Shown here piece by piece: positions 5,402 through 13,778 of a DNA stretch of 35,256 bases. The position numbers and the translations under genes are program-made. The notes under the pieces were generated by a model. The model made no database searches. It saw nothing but the letters and a program-made list of their open reading frames with translations, and was not told the origin of the DNA. Location of the stretch: NCBI GenBank assembly GCA_947169755.1, contig CAMVQX010000002.1, forward strand, positions 1 through 35,256, in the 5' to 3' direction. The DNA comes from an uncultured bacterium. GTDB lineage: Bacteria; Cyanobacteriota; Vampirovibrionia; Gastranaerophilales; Gastranaerophilaceae. Each line of letters begins with the position of its first letter. Position 1 is the first letter of the stretch.

Positions 5402-7888
5402 TTAGCTTAATAACATTTTATCAGCTTTCTTTTTGTAAAACTCAGTGTTGATATTCAATTTTTCCCCGATGTCAAGAAGCATTTCTACAAACTTTTTGTC
5501 TGAAGGTCTTTTCATATCGGCTTCCAGAATATCTCCTATTCTGTGATATATTTTTGAGAAGTATATATTTTGGGCTTCTGCTATATCGATGTTCAAATCA
5601 AGTTTTTCAATCGTATCAAATAATTCCAATAAAACATCTGCTTGTTGAATTTCAAAACTGTATACAAGTCTGTTGATATTTTGTAGGATTTTGTGTCCAA
5701 AAAGGTTATTTGCTGCTGTTTTGTCAAGTTTGATATCAATTAACTTAGCTTCTGAGTCAATATCAACAGCCTGTTGGATTGAATCATCTTCAAAGAATCC
5801 GTCGGAATGTATAACTATATCATTAAATTTACGGCTCAGTGCATAGCCTGCTGAGAGTTTAAATTCATCCGGTATATTTAATCCTAAGCTTTGCAAGTGA
5901 TAGATAGAGCCTTTTCCTTCATCATACATATCTTGATACATTCTTGAAAATTTTTCTAATTTCCCGCGCAATAATATTTGTAATATTTTTCTGCGTTCTT
6001 CGATAAAAATATCTTTCAACGTAAAATATTCTTTTCCGAAATATTCATCTAGTGAACGAATAATTTCTGTTAGCGGATTAGTCAGGAATGATTTAATTAA
6101 AGTGTTTTTAATCTTGTTAAATTCTGCATCATCTGAGTATTCTTTAATTGCGCAGTGGAAATCTCCGCCGGCATATTGCATAAGCGCAAATATTAAGTTG
6201 GATTTTTGCAAAGTAATTCGTGATTGTACCTCGATGTGCCCTACAACAAAAGCTGATGACCCTTTTTGTACTTTTTTATATCCTTTTTTGCTTATTGTAT
6301 AGCAATATACATTTTGCTCATCTTCAAAATCTTGATATAAAGATGATAATGCCCAAAGACTTGCAATTTGTTTCAGGGTTACGATTGACGGTTTTACAAA
6401 CCGTTCATAAATGTCTTTTCCTGTACCAAATTCCGGTATATTACTTTTTGCTTGAGCAAGTATGTTAATAAAGTTTTCCTCTAAGTTTTTGTCAGTAAAT
6501 TTAGCGGCCAATTGCATTGAGCGTGCAGCGTATTTCATTATTTGAACCGTTTCGATTCCTGAAATTTCTGAGAAAAACCATCCGCAGCTTGTGTACATTA
6601 AAAGATTTTGACGTTGAATTTCCAAAAGTTGCATTGCTTTTATTTTTTCGGCATCAGATAGTTCTGATTTAAAGTTTGCCTGTTGAAATTTTTTGATGTT
6701 CATTTCATTTCTGTCTAAAATTACATCAATATATTTATTTCTTACTTCCCAAACATTGTATTTAAAGTATTTGGCGCCTTCTTGTTCATAAATGGGGATT
6801 AATTCATCGCGCAAATAGTCTAAAGCCTCTCTTAAAGGTTTTCTCCACTTTTGATTCCAACCTGGATGACCCCCTGTTGAACAACCGCAATCTTCTTTCC
6901 ATCTTCCTACACCATGGAAACAGCTCCAGCTTGATGCTTGTTTTATTTCTACTTCATAATCGCTTCTGTATTTGTCTAAATATTCCGCATAATTTGTGAT
7001 AGTAAAACCTTCATCTTTTGCTTTGATTTTTAGAACATAAGAAAGAGCCATATCTCCGAATTTTGTATGATGCCCGTAGCTTTCGCCATCTGTTGCTATG
7101 TTAATAAGTTGCGGATAATCTCTGCAATCGGAGATTCCCTCTTTAAGTCTTTTTATAAATTTGTTTCCGTCTTTTAGCAATTCGTCAAATGCTACAGATT
7201 TTGAGATTGCACCGTCATAGAAAAACAGATCAATATATTTGCCAGGTGCAGATTTTATGTTATACCTATAAGAGCGTGCAGGATCAATATTTCCCCAGCT
7301 TGCATCAGACCATTCTTTGTCTTTTGCGGATTTAAATTTATCAGCTTGGTAAGGTGAAAGTATTGTAAATTTTATCCCGTTTTCTTCTAAAATTCTAAGA
7401 GTATCGTCATCAACAGCGGTTTCTGCAAGCCACATACCTTCAGGCTTTCTTCCGAAGCGATATTCAAAATCTTTTATCCCCCAAATAATTTGTGTACGTT
7501 TGTCCTCTTCGTTCGCAAGCGGCATAATCATGTGGTTATATACTTGTGCAATAGCATTGCCGTGTCCTGAGTGTTCGGAAACGCTTGCTATATCAGCTTT
7601 TATTATTCTTTCGTAAGTCAACGGCGCGAAGTGTTCCAACCATGACAAAAGTGTAGGACCAAAGTTGAAGCTCATATATTCGTAATTATTTACAACATCA
7701 AGAATTTTATTTCTGCTGTCAACTATTTTAGAGACAGAATTGGGATTATAGCACTCTTTGCATATTCTTTCGTTCCAATCATGAAATGGTAGTGCACTAT
7801 CTTGAAGTTCAATAGCTTCAAGCCATGGATTCTCTCTTGGCGGCTGATAAAAATGCCCGTGAATTGTCAAAAATACTTCGCTATTCAT
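5402..7888 (-). CDS. Glycoside hydrolase family 57 protein with DUF3536 C-terminal region
   Basis: This 828-aa protein has an N-terminal GH57 catalytic barrel (about residues 1-330) and a long C-terminal region of the DUF3536 type. GH57 signatures visible are HGHFYQPP (10-17), GHGNAIAQVYNH (108-119), GMWLAETAVD (151-160) with the expected nucleophile Glu156, and TDGESYGHH (266-274) with the likely acid/base Asp267. GH57 enzymes act on alpha-glucans (amylase, 4-alpha-glucanotransferase, branching enzyme). The substrate of the DUF3536 subgroup is not established. There is no signal peptide, so it is cytoplasmic, probably in storage-polysaccharide turnover (inference). A GGAG about 7 bases before ATG fixes the start. 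It lies 17 bases downstream of the exported OB-fold-like gene and is probably cotranscribed with it. Confidence 0.9.
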   Translation of the reverse strand: MNSEVFLTIHGHFYQPPRENPWLEAIELQDSALPFHDWNERICKECYNPNSVSKIVDSRNKILDVVNNYEYMSFNFGPTLLSWLEHFAPLTYERIIKADIASVSEHSGHGNAIAQVYNHMIMPLANEEDKRTQIIWGIKDFEYRFGRKPEGMWLAETAVDDDTLRILEENGIKFTILSPYQADKFKSAKDKEWSDASWGNIDPARSYRYNIKSAPGKYIDLFFYDGAISKSVAFDELLKDGNKFIKRLKEGISDCRDYPQLINIATDGESYGHHTKFGDMALSYVLKIKAKDEGFTITNYAEYLDKYRSDYEVEIKQASSWSCFHGVGRWKEDCGCSTGGHPGWNQKWRKPLREALDYLRDELIPIYEQEGAKYFKYNVWEVRNKYIDVILDRNEMNIKKFQQANFKSELSDAEKIKAMQLLEIQRQNLLMYTSCGWFFSEISGIETVQIMKYAARSMQLAAKFTDKNLEENFINILAQAKSNIPEFGTGKDIYERFVKPSIVTLKQIASLWALSSLYQDFEDEQNVYCYTISKKGYKKVQKGSSAFVVGHIEVQSRITLQKSNLIFALMQYAGGDFHCAIKEYSDDAEFNKIKNTLIKSFLTNPLTEIIRSLDEYFGKEYFTLKDIFIEERRKILQILLRGKLEKFSRMYQDMYDEGKGSIYHLQSLGLNIPDEFKLSAGYALSRKFNDIVIHSDGFFEDDSIQQAVDIDSEAKLIDIKLDKTAANNLFGHKILQNINRLVYSFEIQQADVLLELFDTIEKLDLNIDIAEAQNIYFSKIYHRIGDILEADMKRPSDKKFVEMLLDIGEKLNINTEFYKKKADKMLLS

Positions 7889-7905
7889 CCTCTGACTCCA
7901 ATATT

Positions 7906-8403
7906 TTATTTAATTTCTTCTTTTGGTTTTGAACTTATAACAGTGAAATTATCTACGTCTAACCAAGGATCTCCCAAGGCGTTTGAAAATATCTTTCCGG
8001 TGAATTCAACAATATCTCCGGAATTCAATTCAATATATTTTTCGGCTTCGGTTCTGCTTATAAATATTTTTAGTTCAGATAACGGAATATTGTGATCTGT
8101 GATATCAGGTCTTTGGATTAAAAATGAGATGTAATTTTCGGAACTTTTCATAGCCGGTTTGTAATCCAAGCCGAGCGTAGAAAACTTGTCGAATTTTGCT
8201 CTGACTTTTACATATTTATTCAAGTAAAAATTAGGTCTTGCAACTAAATCAAGCGGATTTACCTGCACATAAGCATTGTTTGTTGAGACTTGCTTAATGC
8301 CGGTTTGCGTTAGCAGAGTTCTTGTAGGTATTGGTGTTGATGCACTAGCATGAATCCCTACAATAACCACTAAACCTAATATTATTAATTTTATTTTGTT
8401 CAT
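7906..8403 (-). CDS. Exported OB-fold-like hypothetical protein
   Basis: The product has 165 aa. It begins with a Sec signal peptide (basic MNKIK, hydrophobic LIILGLVVIVGI, likely cleavage near HASA/STP at ~22). The mature part has alternating beta segments: LNKYVKVRAKFDKF, YISFLIQRPD, LKIFISRTEA, GDIVEFTGKIF, PWLDVDNFTVI. The order 'V-x-V-x-A/G-x-[FV]' plus 'GDxVxFxGK' near the end resembles exported OB-fold (tRNA_anti-like/BOF-type) domains. I cannot assign a ligand. The SD GGGAG lies 7 bases before ATG. The following gene (GH57) is 17 bases away on the same strand. Confidence 0.78.
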   Translation of the reverse strand: MNKIKLIILGLVVIVGIHASASTPIPTRTLLTQTGIKQVSTNNAYVQVNPLDLVARPNFYLNKYVKVRAKFDKFSTLGLDYKPAMKSSENYISFLIQRPDITDHNIPLSELKIFISRTEAEKYIELNSGDIVEFTGKIFSNALGDPWLDVDNFTVISSKPKEEIK

Positions 8404-8424
8404 TATTTTCTCCCTTTTAGCAAT

Positions 8425-8452
8425 ATTTTACCACAATATTCAATTTTTGTAA
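8425..8452 (-). promoter_or_regulatory. Extended -10 promoter for the OB-fold/GH57 operon
   Basis: On the minus strand, TTACAA (8447-8452), a 16-base spacer, and TAAAAT (8425-8430) with a TGG extension (8431-8433). It is divergent from the promoter of the small membrane protein gene. Confidence 0.55.
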
Positions 8453-8554
8453 CTACCCGTATAAATAATACTTTTTTGTAAATAAATTTTAATAATTAAT
8501 GTTTTTCAGAGAGTTTAATGAGATAAAAATTTTTTCATTTTGAAGGCTTTTTTA

Positions 8555-8583
8555 TTGAATTTGCAATTGATATGTGGTATGAT
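8555..8583 (+). promoter_or_regulatory. Extended -10 promoter of the small membrane protein gene
   Basis: TTGAAT (8555-8560), a 17-base spacer, and TATGAT (8578-8583) with TGG at 8575-8577. This element lies over an in-frame ATG at 8572, which argues that the real start is the downstream ATG at 8605. Confidence 0.6.
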
Positions 8584-8604
8584 TATCAAAAAAGGAGAGA
8601 TTAT

Positions 8605-8868
8605 ATGAGACAAGGTATGTCTGCAATTGGTTATGCGATAGTCGTTGTTATTTTGGTTGGTGTTGGGATGATTATTAGTGCACCGATGATGGTTGATAAT
8701 TATCAAAAAGATGCTAAAACACCTAAGGGTGATTTGAATTCACGGATGTACGATTTGGAGATGCGCGTAAATAATTTGGAAAATGCTAATAGCGACAGAT
8801 ATGTCTGTCAAAAGCGAAATGATGATTACGATTCAGGCAGATTTATTTTTGTTTGTGAATATAGATAA
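8605..8868 (+). CDS. Small single-pass membrane protein
   Basis: The product has 87 aa and no recognised family. The start at 8605 follows AAGGAG (8592-8597) with 7-base spacing. An upstream in-frame ATG at 8572 lies inside the promoter and is rejected. Residues ~7-27 (AIGYAIVVVILVGVGMIIS) form one transmembrane helix. They are followed by a heptad-like coiled segment (MYDLEMRVNNLENANSD) and a short tail with two cysteines (VCQKRND..., FVCEYR) that could form a disulfide outside the membrane. The arrangement suggests a small oligomeric membrane anchor. It is monocistronic, with its own promoter and terminator. Confidence 0.75.
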   Translation: MRQGMSAIGYAIVVVILVGVGMIISAPMMVDNYQKDAKTPKGDLNSRMYDLEMRVNNLENANSDRYVCQKRNDDYDSGRFIFVCEYR

Positions 8869-8897
8869 AAAAAGCCTCTCAATTGAGAGGCTTTTTT
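8868..8897. terminator. Bidirectional Rho-independent terminator
   Basis: A perfect 30-base palindrome: six A, GCCTCTCAA, its complement TTGAGAGGC, and six T. It serves the small membrane protein gene on the plus strand and the ferredoxin gene on the minus strand, whose stop lies 17 bases away. Confidence 0.95.
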
Positions 8898-8913
8898 ATT
8901 GCTTTTCTTATAC

Positions 8914-9090
8914 TTAAGCAACTTCGATTGCACCAACCGGGCAAGCGTCTGCTGCTTCTTTAACACAATCCATGTTGTCTGCAACTGCAGCTTCATCAAC
9001 TTGAGCAGTGCCATCTACTGAAAATACTGCATCACAAATTGATTCGCAAGCACCGCAACCGATACAAGAATCATTAACTTTTACTGCCAT
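8914..9090 (-). CDS. Small single-cluster [4Fe-4S] ferredoxin
   Basis: This is a short gene of 58 aa. The protein starts MAVKVNDSCIGCGACESICD and ends ADACPVGAIEVA. C9, C12 and C15 (C-x2-C-x2-C) with C50 (followed by Pro) match the ligands of a single [4Fe-4S] cluster. C19 and C42 sit where monocluster ferredoxins of the Thermotoga/Desulfovibrio type place a disulfide. It is a low-potential electron carrier; its partner is not visible here, although the radical SAM protein elsewhere in the window would need a reductant. The SD AGGAG lies 9 bases upstream of ATG. It is monocistronic, with a strong promoter and a shared terminator. Confidence 0.95.
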   Translation of the reverse strand: MAVKVNDSCIGCGACESICDAVFSVDGTAQVDEAAVADNMDCVKEAADACPVGAIEVA

Positions 9091-9120
9091 TTTACATTCT
9101 CCTTATATATTAAAATACTT

Positions 9121-9136
9121 TGCGGATTTTCCCGCA
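9121..9136 (-). promoter_or_regulatory. Stem-loop at the predicted 5' end of the ferredoxin mRNA
   Basis: TGCGG (9121-9125) pairs with CCGCA (9132-9136) around a 6-base loop. With the -10 box at 9142-9147, transcription would begin near 9135, so the hairpin would form almost at the very 5' end of the transcript. Such terminal stems can protect mRNA from decay (inference). Confidence 0.4.
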
Positions 9137-9141
9137 CGTCA

Positions 9142-9170
9142 ATTATAATACAAATAAATTAAAATTTCAA
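9142..9170 (-). promoter_or_regulatory. Sigma70-type promoter of the ferredoxin gene
   Basis: On the minus strand, TTGAAA (9165-9170), exactly 17 bases, and TATAAT (9142-9147). This is the closest match to consensus in the window, consistent with high ferredoxin expression. Confidence 0.75.
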
Positions 9171-9207
9171 TTGTTTAGTTCTATAATTTTTGTAATAAAC
9201 TATTCTT

Positions 9208-10620
9208 ATGATATCGTTTGATAGTTTGACGCTAAAGATGTGGATTGAGCAAAATGAGGATTTTTTGCTCGGCTCGAGAATACAAAAAATTCAACAGCCT
9301 ACAAGGAGAGATTTTCTACTTTCGATAAGAAAAAACGGTGAAACTAAAAAACTGTATTTAAATATCAATCCGCAATACTATCACGTTTGTTTTATGAACA
9401 AAGAATCTGAAGCAAAGCGTCTTATAGAGATTCCTCAAAAGCCCCCGATGTTTTGTATGCTGCTTAGAAAATATTTGGAAAATGCTGTCATCTCGAAAGT
9501 CTCGCAGCCTCCTTATGAAAGAATTTTGGAATTGTATATAGAAGCGTATAACGAGCTTTCGGAAAAAATATATCTTTGCCTTGCGATTGAACTTATGGGC
9601 AAGCATTCAAATGTTGTTCTTTATAATTATGATACAAATATAATCCTTGGTTGTGCACATAATGTCGGTGCAGAAAAAAGCCGTGAACGAGAAATGGCAG
9701 GCACATTACCGTATGTATATCCGCCAAATCCGCCCAAAACATGGTATGTTTCTCAAAATACATTTTCTGAAGATACATCAGGTGATATAAATTCAAAAAT
9801 TGATAATTATTATGCTGATTGCATTTATGAGGAAAAATTCCGCTCGGTAAAAGAAAATTATCGCCAAATAATTAATCGTCGCCTAAAAAAAGATAAAAAT
9901 TCTCTGGAAAAAATGGAATATAAACTTGAAAAAGAAAAAGACTGTGACAAATATCGTATAAAAGGCGATTTGATTATGGCAAATCTTTATAACAACAAAG
10001 ATTTTTCGAAATTTATCAGAGTTTTTGATTATCAAAATAATAAGGAAATTAATCTTGAGCTTGATGAAACAAAAACATTAAAAGATAATGCAAATAATTT
10101 TTATAAGCTTTACAATAAGGGGAAAACTTCTTTAACCAAACTGTCTGAATTAGCTTCAAATTTACGTTTTGATATTGATTATTATGAGCATATTTTGTAT
10201 TCAATAGAAATTGCATCTGATATGGAGGCTTTATCTCAGATAGGGTTTGAGATAGAACCCGAAAAAAAACAAAAACCTGATAAAAAAGCTATAGAACCGA
10301 TGATGTTTGAAATCGACGGATGCAAAGTTTTTGTCGGCAGAAATAACCGGCAAAATGATTATATAGTTTCAAAATTGTCCAAAGATGAGGATTACTGGTT
10401 TCACACAAAAGATTGCGCCGGATCTCATGTACTTTTAAAATGTGAAAACCCTTCTGATGATTTGATTTTGAAATGTGCAAAACTTGCAAAAGAGTATTCG
10501 AAAGGCTCAAAATCGTCTAAAGTCGGGGTAATTTATACAAAGCGCAAAAATCTCAAAAAACCGCCAAAAGCAAATCTTGGCTATGTTACATACAAGGGTG
10601 AAAAAGAAATAATCGTCTAG
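9208..10620 (+). CDS. rqcH: Rqc2-homolog RqcH (NFACT protein), ribosome-associated quality control
   Basis: RqcH binds peptidyl-tRNA-obstructed 50S subunits and adds C-terminal Ala tails that mark stalled peptides for degradation. The protein has 470 aa, shorter than the ~570 of the Bacillus homolog, mainly in the central coiled coil. The NFACT-N domain spans ~1-180 (FDSLTLKMWIEQ, PPMFCMLLRKYLENA, LAIELMGKHSNVVL). A coiled/HhH middle spans ~200-340. The NFACT-R domain begins near 370 (FVGRNNRQNDYIVSKLS, DYWFHTKDCAGSHVLLK, KVGVIYTKRKNLKKPP). Glu104-Arg105 sits where Asp-Arg is usual. A TATAAT lies at 9182-9187, giving a short leader of about 14 bases; no SD is seen. The gene meets tsaB tail to tail, the two sharing CTAG. 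ClpXP in the same window could degrade Ala-tailed products. Confidence 0.92.
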   Translation: MISFDSLTLKMWIEQNEDFLLGSRIQKIQQPTRRDFLLSIRKNGETKKLYLNINPQYYHVCFMNKESEAKRLIEIPQKPPMFCMLLRKYLENAVISKVSQPPYERILELYIEAYNELSEKIYLCLAIELMGKHSNVVLYNYDTNIILGCAHNVGAEKSREREMAGTLPYVYPPNPPKTWYVSQNTFSEDTSGDINSKIDNYYADCIYEEKFRSVKENYRQIINRRLKKDKNSLEKMEYKLEKEKDCDKYRIKGDLIMANLYNNKDFSKFIRVFDYQNNKEINLELDETKTLKDNANNFYKLYNKGKTSLTKLSELASNLRFDIDYYEHILYSIEIASDMEALSQIGFEIEPEKKQKPDKKAIEPMMFEIDGCKVFVGRNNRQNDYIVSKLSKDEDYWFHTKDCAGSHVLLKCENPSDDLILKCAKLAKEYSKGSKSSKVGVIYTKRKNLKKPPKANLGYVTYKGEKEIIV

Positions 10621-11219
10621 CCCATTGGTGGCGGTTGAATATAAAGCGGTTTTAAAAGCCGCCAATTAGTTTCATTTTTCCCTTCCGCTAATTTTGCCAG
10701 TGTTTCTCCAAGCGGAAAGTTCAATTGCTGATAAGATATTCCGCCTAATATTGGTTTTAGTTTATCGTCGGTAACAACATTGTATTTACCGGTTTTAATC
10801 AGATTTTGCACTTCTTCAAGAGGTATTGCGCCTTTGATTTCGTTATCCACGTATAGATAAGCACAATTTTTGCGCGCATCAAGAGCAACCAGCGGATTGG
10901 AAGGAACGCATTTTGCCAAAATTTCTAACGACGATACACCGACAGCCCTACAATTTAGCTGTTGAGCCAATACTCTTGCAACAGTAACACATGCTCTTAT
11001 ACCTGTAAAACTTCCCGGCCCTATATTTACACCTATCAAATCAATATCTTGCGGTTTTATACCATTTTCACTCATTACCTCTTGCAGGGTAGAAATTAAA
11101 AACGCAGAATGATACTTGTTATCGTGATTTTCAATAATTTTGGAAGCCAAAATTTCGTTATCACTTTTTAAAACAACATACATTTTATCTAAGCAGGTAT
11201 CAAAAGCCAGTGTAATCAT
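10617..11219 (-). CDS. tsaB: tRNA threonylcarbamoyladenosine biosynthesis protein TsaB
   Basis: TsaB is an inactive paralog of TsaD that partners with TsaD and TsaE to place threonylcarbamoyl on A37 of ANN-decoding tRNAs (t6A). The 200-aa protein shows the ASKHA start MITLAFDTCLDK, the family signature GPGSFTGIR (67-75), and AVGVSSLEILA. The C terminus is short and Pro-rich. It is the last gene of the yebC - cyclase - tsaE - tsaB operon, and its ATG overlaps the tsaE stop by ATGA (11216-11219). Its stop shares four bases with the convergent rqcH stop. TsaD is not in the window. Confidence 0.95.
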   Translation of the reverse strand: MITLAFDTCLDKMYVVLKSDNEILASKIIENHDNKYHSAFLISTLQEVMSENGIKPQDIDLIGVNIGPGSFTGIRACVTVARVLAQQLNCRAVGVSSLEILAKCVPSNPLVALDARKNCAYLYVDNEIKGAIPLEEVQNLIKTGKYNVVTDDKLKPILGGISYQQLNFPLGETLAKLAEGKNETNWRLLKPLYIQPPPMG

Positions 11220-11677
11220 TTAGAAAGCCCTTCTATAATCTCATCTTCACCAACTGAAATAAATTCATAAATTCTTGAATCATTGTCATCATAAGTTACA
11301 TTGATTTTAATATGGTTAAAAGGTGCTTCATTTTGATTAAATTCGGCCCACTCTACAAATGTAACCTGTTTACCTTCCGAGTATTCTCTTAACTCGTCAT
11401 AAATTGTCTTTATTCCTTCATTTTCAAGTCTATAAAGGTCAAAATGGTAGATAGGAATTGAGCCTGTGTGATATTCATTTAAAATTACAAAACTTGGACT
11501 TGTAACTTTTTCTTTTACATCAAGTGCATCTGCAACTAATTTTACAAATGCTGTTTTGCCGGCACCTATTTCTCCGTATAAATTTATAAAACATCCATCT
11601 TTAATTAATTTGGCAAATTTTTCAGCCAAAAGTTTTGTATCTTCTAATGTGTTGCAAATCTGTTTATATGTTTTCAT
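11216..11677 (-). CDS. tsaE: tRNA threonylcarbamoyladenosine biosynthesis ATPase TsaE
   Basis: TsaE is the small P-loop ATPase of the bacterial t6A complex. The 153-aa protein has Walker A GEIGAGKT (35-42), the switch-like TSPSFVILNEY, the IYHFDLYRL segment, and the late 'FVEWAE' motif, all characteristic of the family. The ATG shares one base with the TAA of the upstream diguanylate cyclase gene (TAATG), and the stop overlaps the tsaB start. Translation of the three genes is therefore probably coupled. The cyclase in front of it is unusual. Confidence 0.96.
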   Translation of the reverse strand: MKTYKQICNTLEDTKLLAEKFAKLIKDGCFINLYGEIGAGKTAFVKLVADALDVKEKVTSPSFVILNEYHTGSIPIYHFDLYRLENEGIKTIYDELREYSEGKQVTFVEWAEFNQNEAPFNHIKINVTYDDNDSRIYEFISVGEDEIIEGLSK

Positions 11678-12954
11678 TATACTACTCTGTTTCTTCCGCT
11701 TTCTTTCGCTTGATATAGGGCTTTATCGGCATTTGTAACAAAATTGTTGTCATTTTGGTATTGAGAAACACCTAGACTAATTGTAACACTAATATCTTTT
11801 TTGTCAGGACAAATTTTTGAAATATCTATTTTTTTGTTTTCGACAGCACTGCGCAAACGTTCAGCAACCATTTTAGCTTCATCAATTTTTGTGTAGGGAA
11901 GGAGTATCAAAAATTCCTCTCCGCCGTATCTGCCTGCAATATCGTAATCTCTGAGTTGCGATTTTATTATTTTTGAAACTGTTTTCAAAACCAAATCTCC
12001 TGCAGCATGCCCGTATGTATCATTAACTGATTTGAAAAAGTCGATATCAATCATTATTGCACATAGATTGCGTTTTTGTCGTTTTGCGCTTGAAATTTCC
12101 TGTTTTATACGTTCTTCCAACTGACGCCTGTTATAAAAACCTGTTAAAGCGTCAAGAGTTGCGTGTTTTAAAATTTCGGCATAAACATTCGCCCTGTTAA
12201 TTGTTGTTGCAGCTTGCGAGGATAATTGTTCAAGATATTCTATTTCTTTTTCACTCAAGACGTTGTCTGTGCTTTTAGTTACAATACATCCTAACAATTT
12301 ATTTTCACTTATAAGCGGAAACAAACCTATTTTTTTATCAGGAGTTAAAATATACTCTGATTTGTTATTCAAACATTTAATAAGTTCAAATATCTTTGCA
12401 TCATTACAAGCAGACGGCCAAACGAGTTCATTATTTACAAAAATGTAAACCAAATGATCGGATACAAATTTATCAATCATTTCACCGATAATCGGAACAA
12501 TATAATTTATTTCATATTGAGTTTCAATGATTTTTGCAATGTTTTTCATTGAATCATGAAAATCAATATTTTTTTGCATTCTTTCAGATAGAATAATATT
12601 TTGAATTTTTAAAGAGATACAAAAAATTGCAAGTTCAAGAAATTCTAAAAGCTTACTGTGTAAATGTTCGCTAAATTCAAGCATTCCGATAGTTTGCTCG
12701 TTATTATATAATGCATAGTAAGATTTAGTCTTTCCTTTTACATATTTTTCCGATTTCAATTTTTCAAAAACATCATCAATTTCTTTTGACTTTATAAACA
12801 GCCAATTTTTTGAAAAATCTCTTAATGATTCGGTTGTAGAATCATAAATATAAATTGCACTTATAGGAAAAACTTCTTCTAAGACAGCTCTAATATCGTT
12901 AGCATTTGAGCTGTTGTCCAAAAAAGAGAATATTTGTTTTAAATTATCTATCAT
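11677..12954 (-). CDS. GAF-containing diguanylate cyclase (GGDEF)
   Basis: It synthesises c-di-GMP from two GTP. The 425-aa product is cytoplasmic. Residues ~10-120 and ~140-255 look like two GAF-type sensory domains (for example YIYDSTTESL, then LFPLISENKLLGCIVTKS). They are followed by a coiled linker and a GGDEF domain from ~265 (TLDALTGFYNRRQLEERI). The active-site motif is intact as GGEEF (344-348). The inhibitory I-site RxxD (RDYD, 335-338) lies exactly five residues before it, so feedback inhibition by c-di-GMP is expected. The metal-binding segment MIDIDFFKSVND is intact. The gene overlaps yebC upstream by ATGA and tsaE downstream by one base, tying it to the tRNA-modification genes. 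The signal sensed cannot be read from the sequence. Confidence 0.93.
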   Translation of the reverse strand: MIDNLKQIFSFLDNSSNANDIRAVLEEVFPISAIYIYDSTTESLRDFSKNWLFIKSKEIDDVFEKLKSEKYVKGKTKSYYALYNNEQTIGMLEFSEHLHSKLLEFLELAIFCISLKIQNIILSERMQKNIDFHDSMKNIAKIIETQYEINYIVPIIGEMIDKFVSDHLVYIFVNNELVWPSACNDAKIFELIKCLNNKSEYILTPDKKIGLFPLISENKLLGCIVTKSTDNVLSEKEIEYLEQLSSQAATTINRANVYAEILKHATLDALTGFYNRRQLEERIKQEISSAKRQKRNLCAIMIDIDFFKSVNDTYGHAAGDLVLKTVSKIIKSQLRDYDIAGRYGGEEFLILLPYTKIDEAKMVAERLRSAVENKKIDISKICPDKKDISVTISLGVSQYQNDNNFVTNADKALYQAKESGRNRVV

Positions 12955-13700
12955 GCTTCTAATTTTTGTATAATATCGTCTGAAATATCAAAATTTGCAT
13001 AAACATTTTGAACATCATCGTGCTCTTCTAACTTGTCCAAAAGTTTTAAAATTTGATCTGCAGTTTTTTCATCCGTAACTTCAACAGTATTTTGCGGGAT
13101 TCTTGAAAGTTCTGAGGTTTCAGGTTTAAATCCTTCAGCTTCTAACCCTTCAACAACTTTTTGGAAGTTCTCCGGAGACGTTAAAACTTTGTATTGTCCG
13201 TCTTCTTCAGTTATATCTTCCGCATCAAGATTTATTGCTGCTTCAAATAATTTTTCAAAATCAGTATCTTCATTAAATGTAAGTACACCTTTTTGATCAA
13301 ACATCCAACCGACACAACCTGTTGCACCAAGACTACCGTTGAATTTTGTAAAGTAACTTCTGATATCACCTGCTGTACGATTTCTGTTGTCAGTCATAGC
13401 TTCAACAACAACAGCGACACCGCCTGCGGCATAACCTTCGTATATTAATTCTTCATAGTTATCAGAAGCACCTGCACCAGCTCCTTTTTCTATTGCGCGT
13501 TTGATATTATCGTTTGGAAGACCTGCAGCTTTAGCTTTTTCAATAGCGGTTCTCAAACGAAAGTTCCCAGCAGGATCAGCACCGCCAAGTCTTGCCGAAA
13601 CTATTAATTCTCTTGAATATTTTTGGAATACAACTGCGCGTTGCGAGTCCACTTTTGCTTTTTTATGTTTAATTGTTGACCATTTTGAGTGTCCTGACAT
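12951..13700 (-). CDS. yebC: YebC/PmpR family transcription/translation factor
   Basis: This family was long described as transcriptional regulators; recent work also links YebC-type proteins to relief of ribosome stalling at proline stretches. The 249-aa length is standard. The N-terminal SGHSKWSTIKHKKAKVD, then FQKYSRELIVSARLGG, GLPNDNIKRAIEKG and EAMTDNRNRTAGDIRSYF are diagnostic. The acidic C-terminal domain contains DDVQNVYANFDI. The SD AGAGG lies 7 bases before ATG. It heads the coupled operon running through the cyclase to tsaE and tsaB. In many bacteria yebC adjoins ruvC; that is not the case here. Confidence 0.96.
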   Translation of the reverse strand: MSGHSKWSTIKHKKAKVDSQRAVVFQKYSRELIVSARLGGADPAGNFRLRTAIEKAKAAGLPNDNIKRAIEKGAGAGASDNYEELIYEGYAAGGVAVVVEAMTDNRNRTAGDIRSYFTKFNGSLGATGCVGWMFDQKGVLTFNEDTDFEKLFEAAINLDAEDITEEDGQYKVLTSPENFQKVVEGLEAEGFKPETSELSRIPQNTVEVTDEKTADQILKLLDKLEEHDDVQNVYANFDISDDIIQKLEA

Positions 13701-13722
13701 ATATACCTCTTTCTATAAAATT

Positions 13723-13750
13723 AATATAGCATAAAATCCCAAGATAGCAA
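13723..13750 (-). promoter_or_regulatory. Extended -10 promoter of the yebC operon
   Basis: On the minus strand, TTGCTA (13745-13750), a 16-base spacer, and TATATT (13723-13728) preceded by TGC (13729-13731). It would drive yebC, the cyclase, tsaE and tsaB, as no promoter or terminator is seen between them. Confidence 0.6.
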
Positions 13751-13778
13751 AAAATATTTTTATATGTTTTGTAATAAT

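Noticed and set aside
8572..8604. Upstream ATG for the small membrane protein
   Set aside because: The codons overlap the TATGAT -10 box. The ATG at 8605 has an ideal SD.
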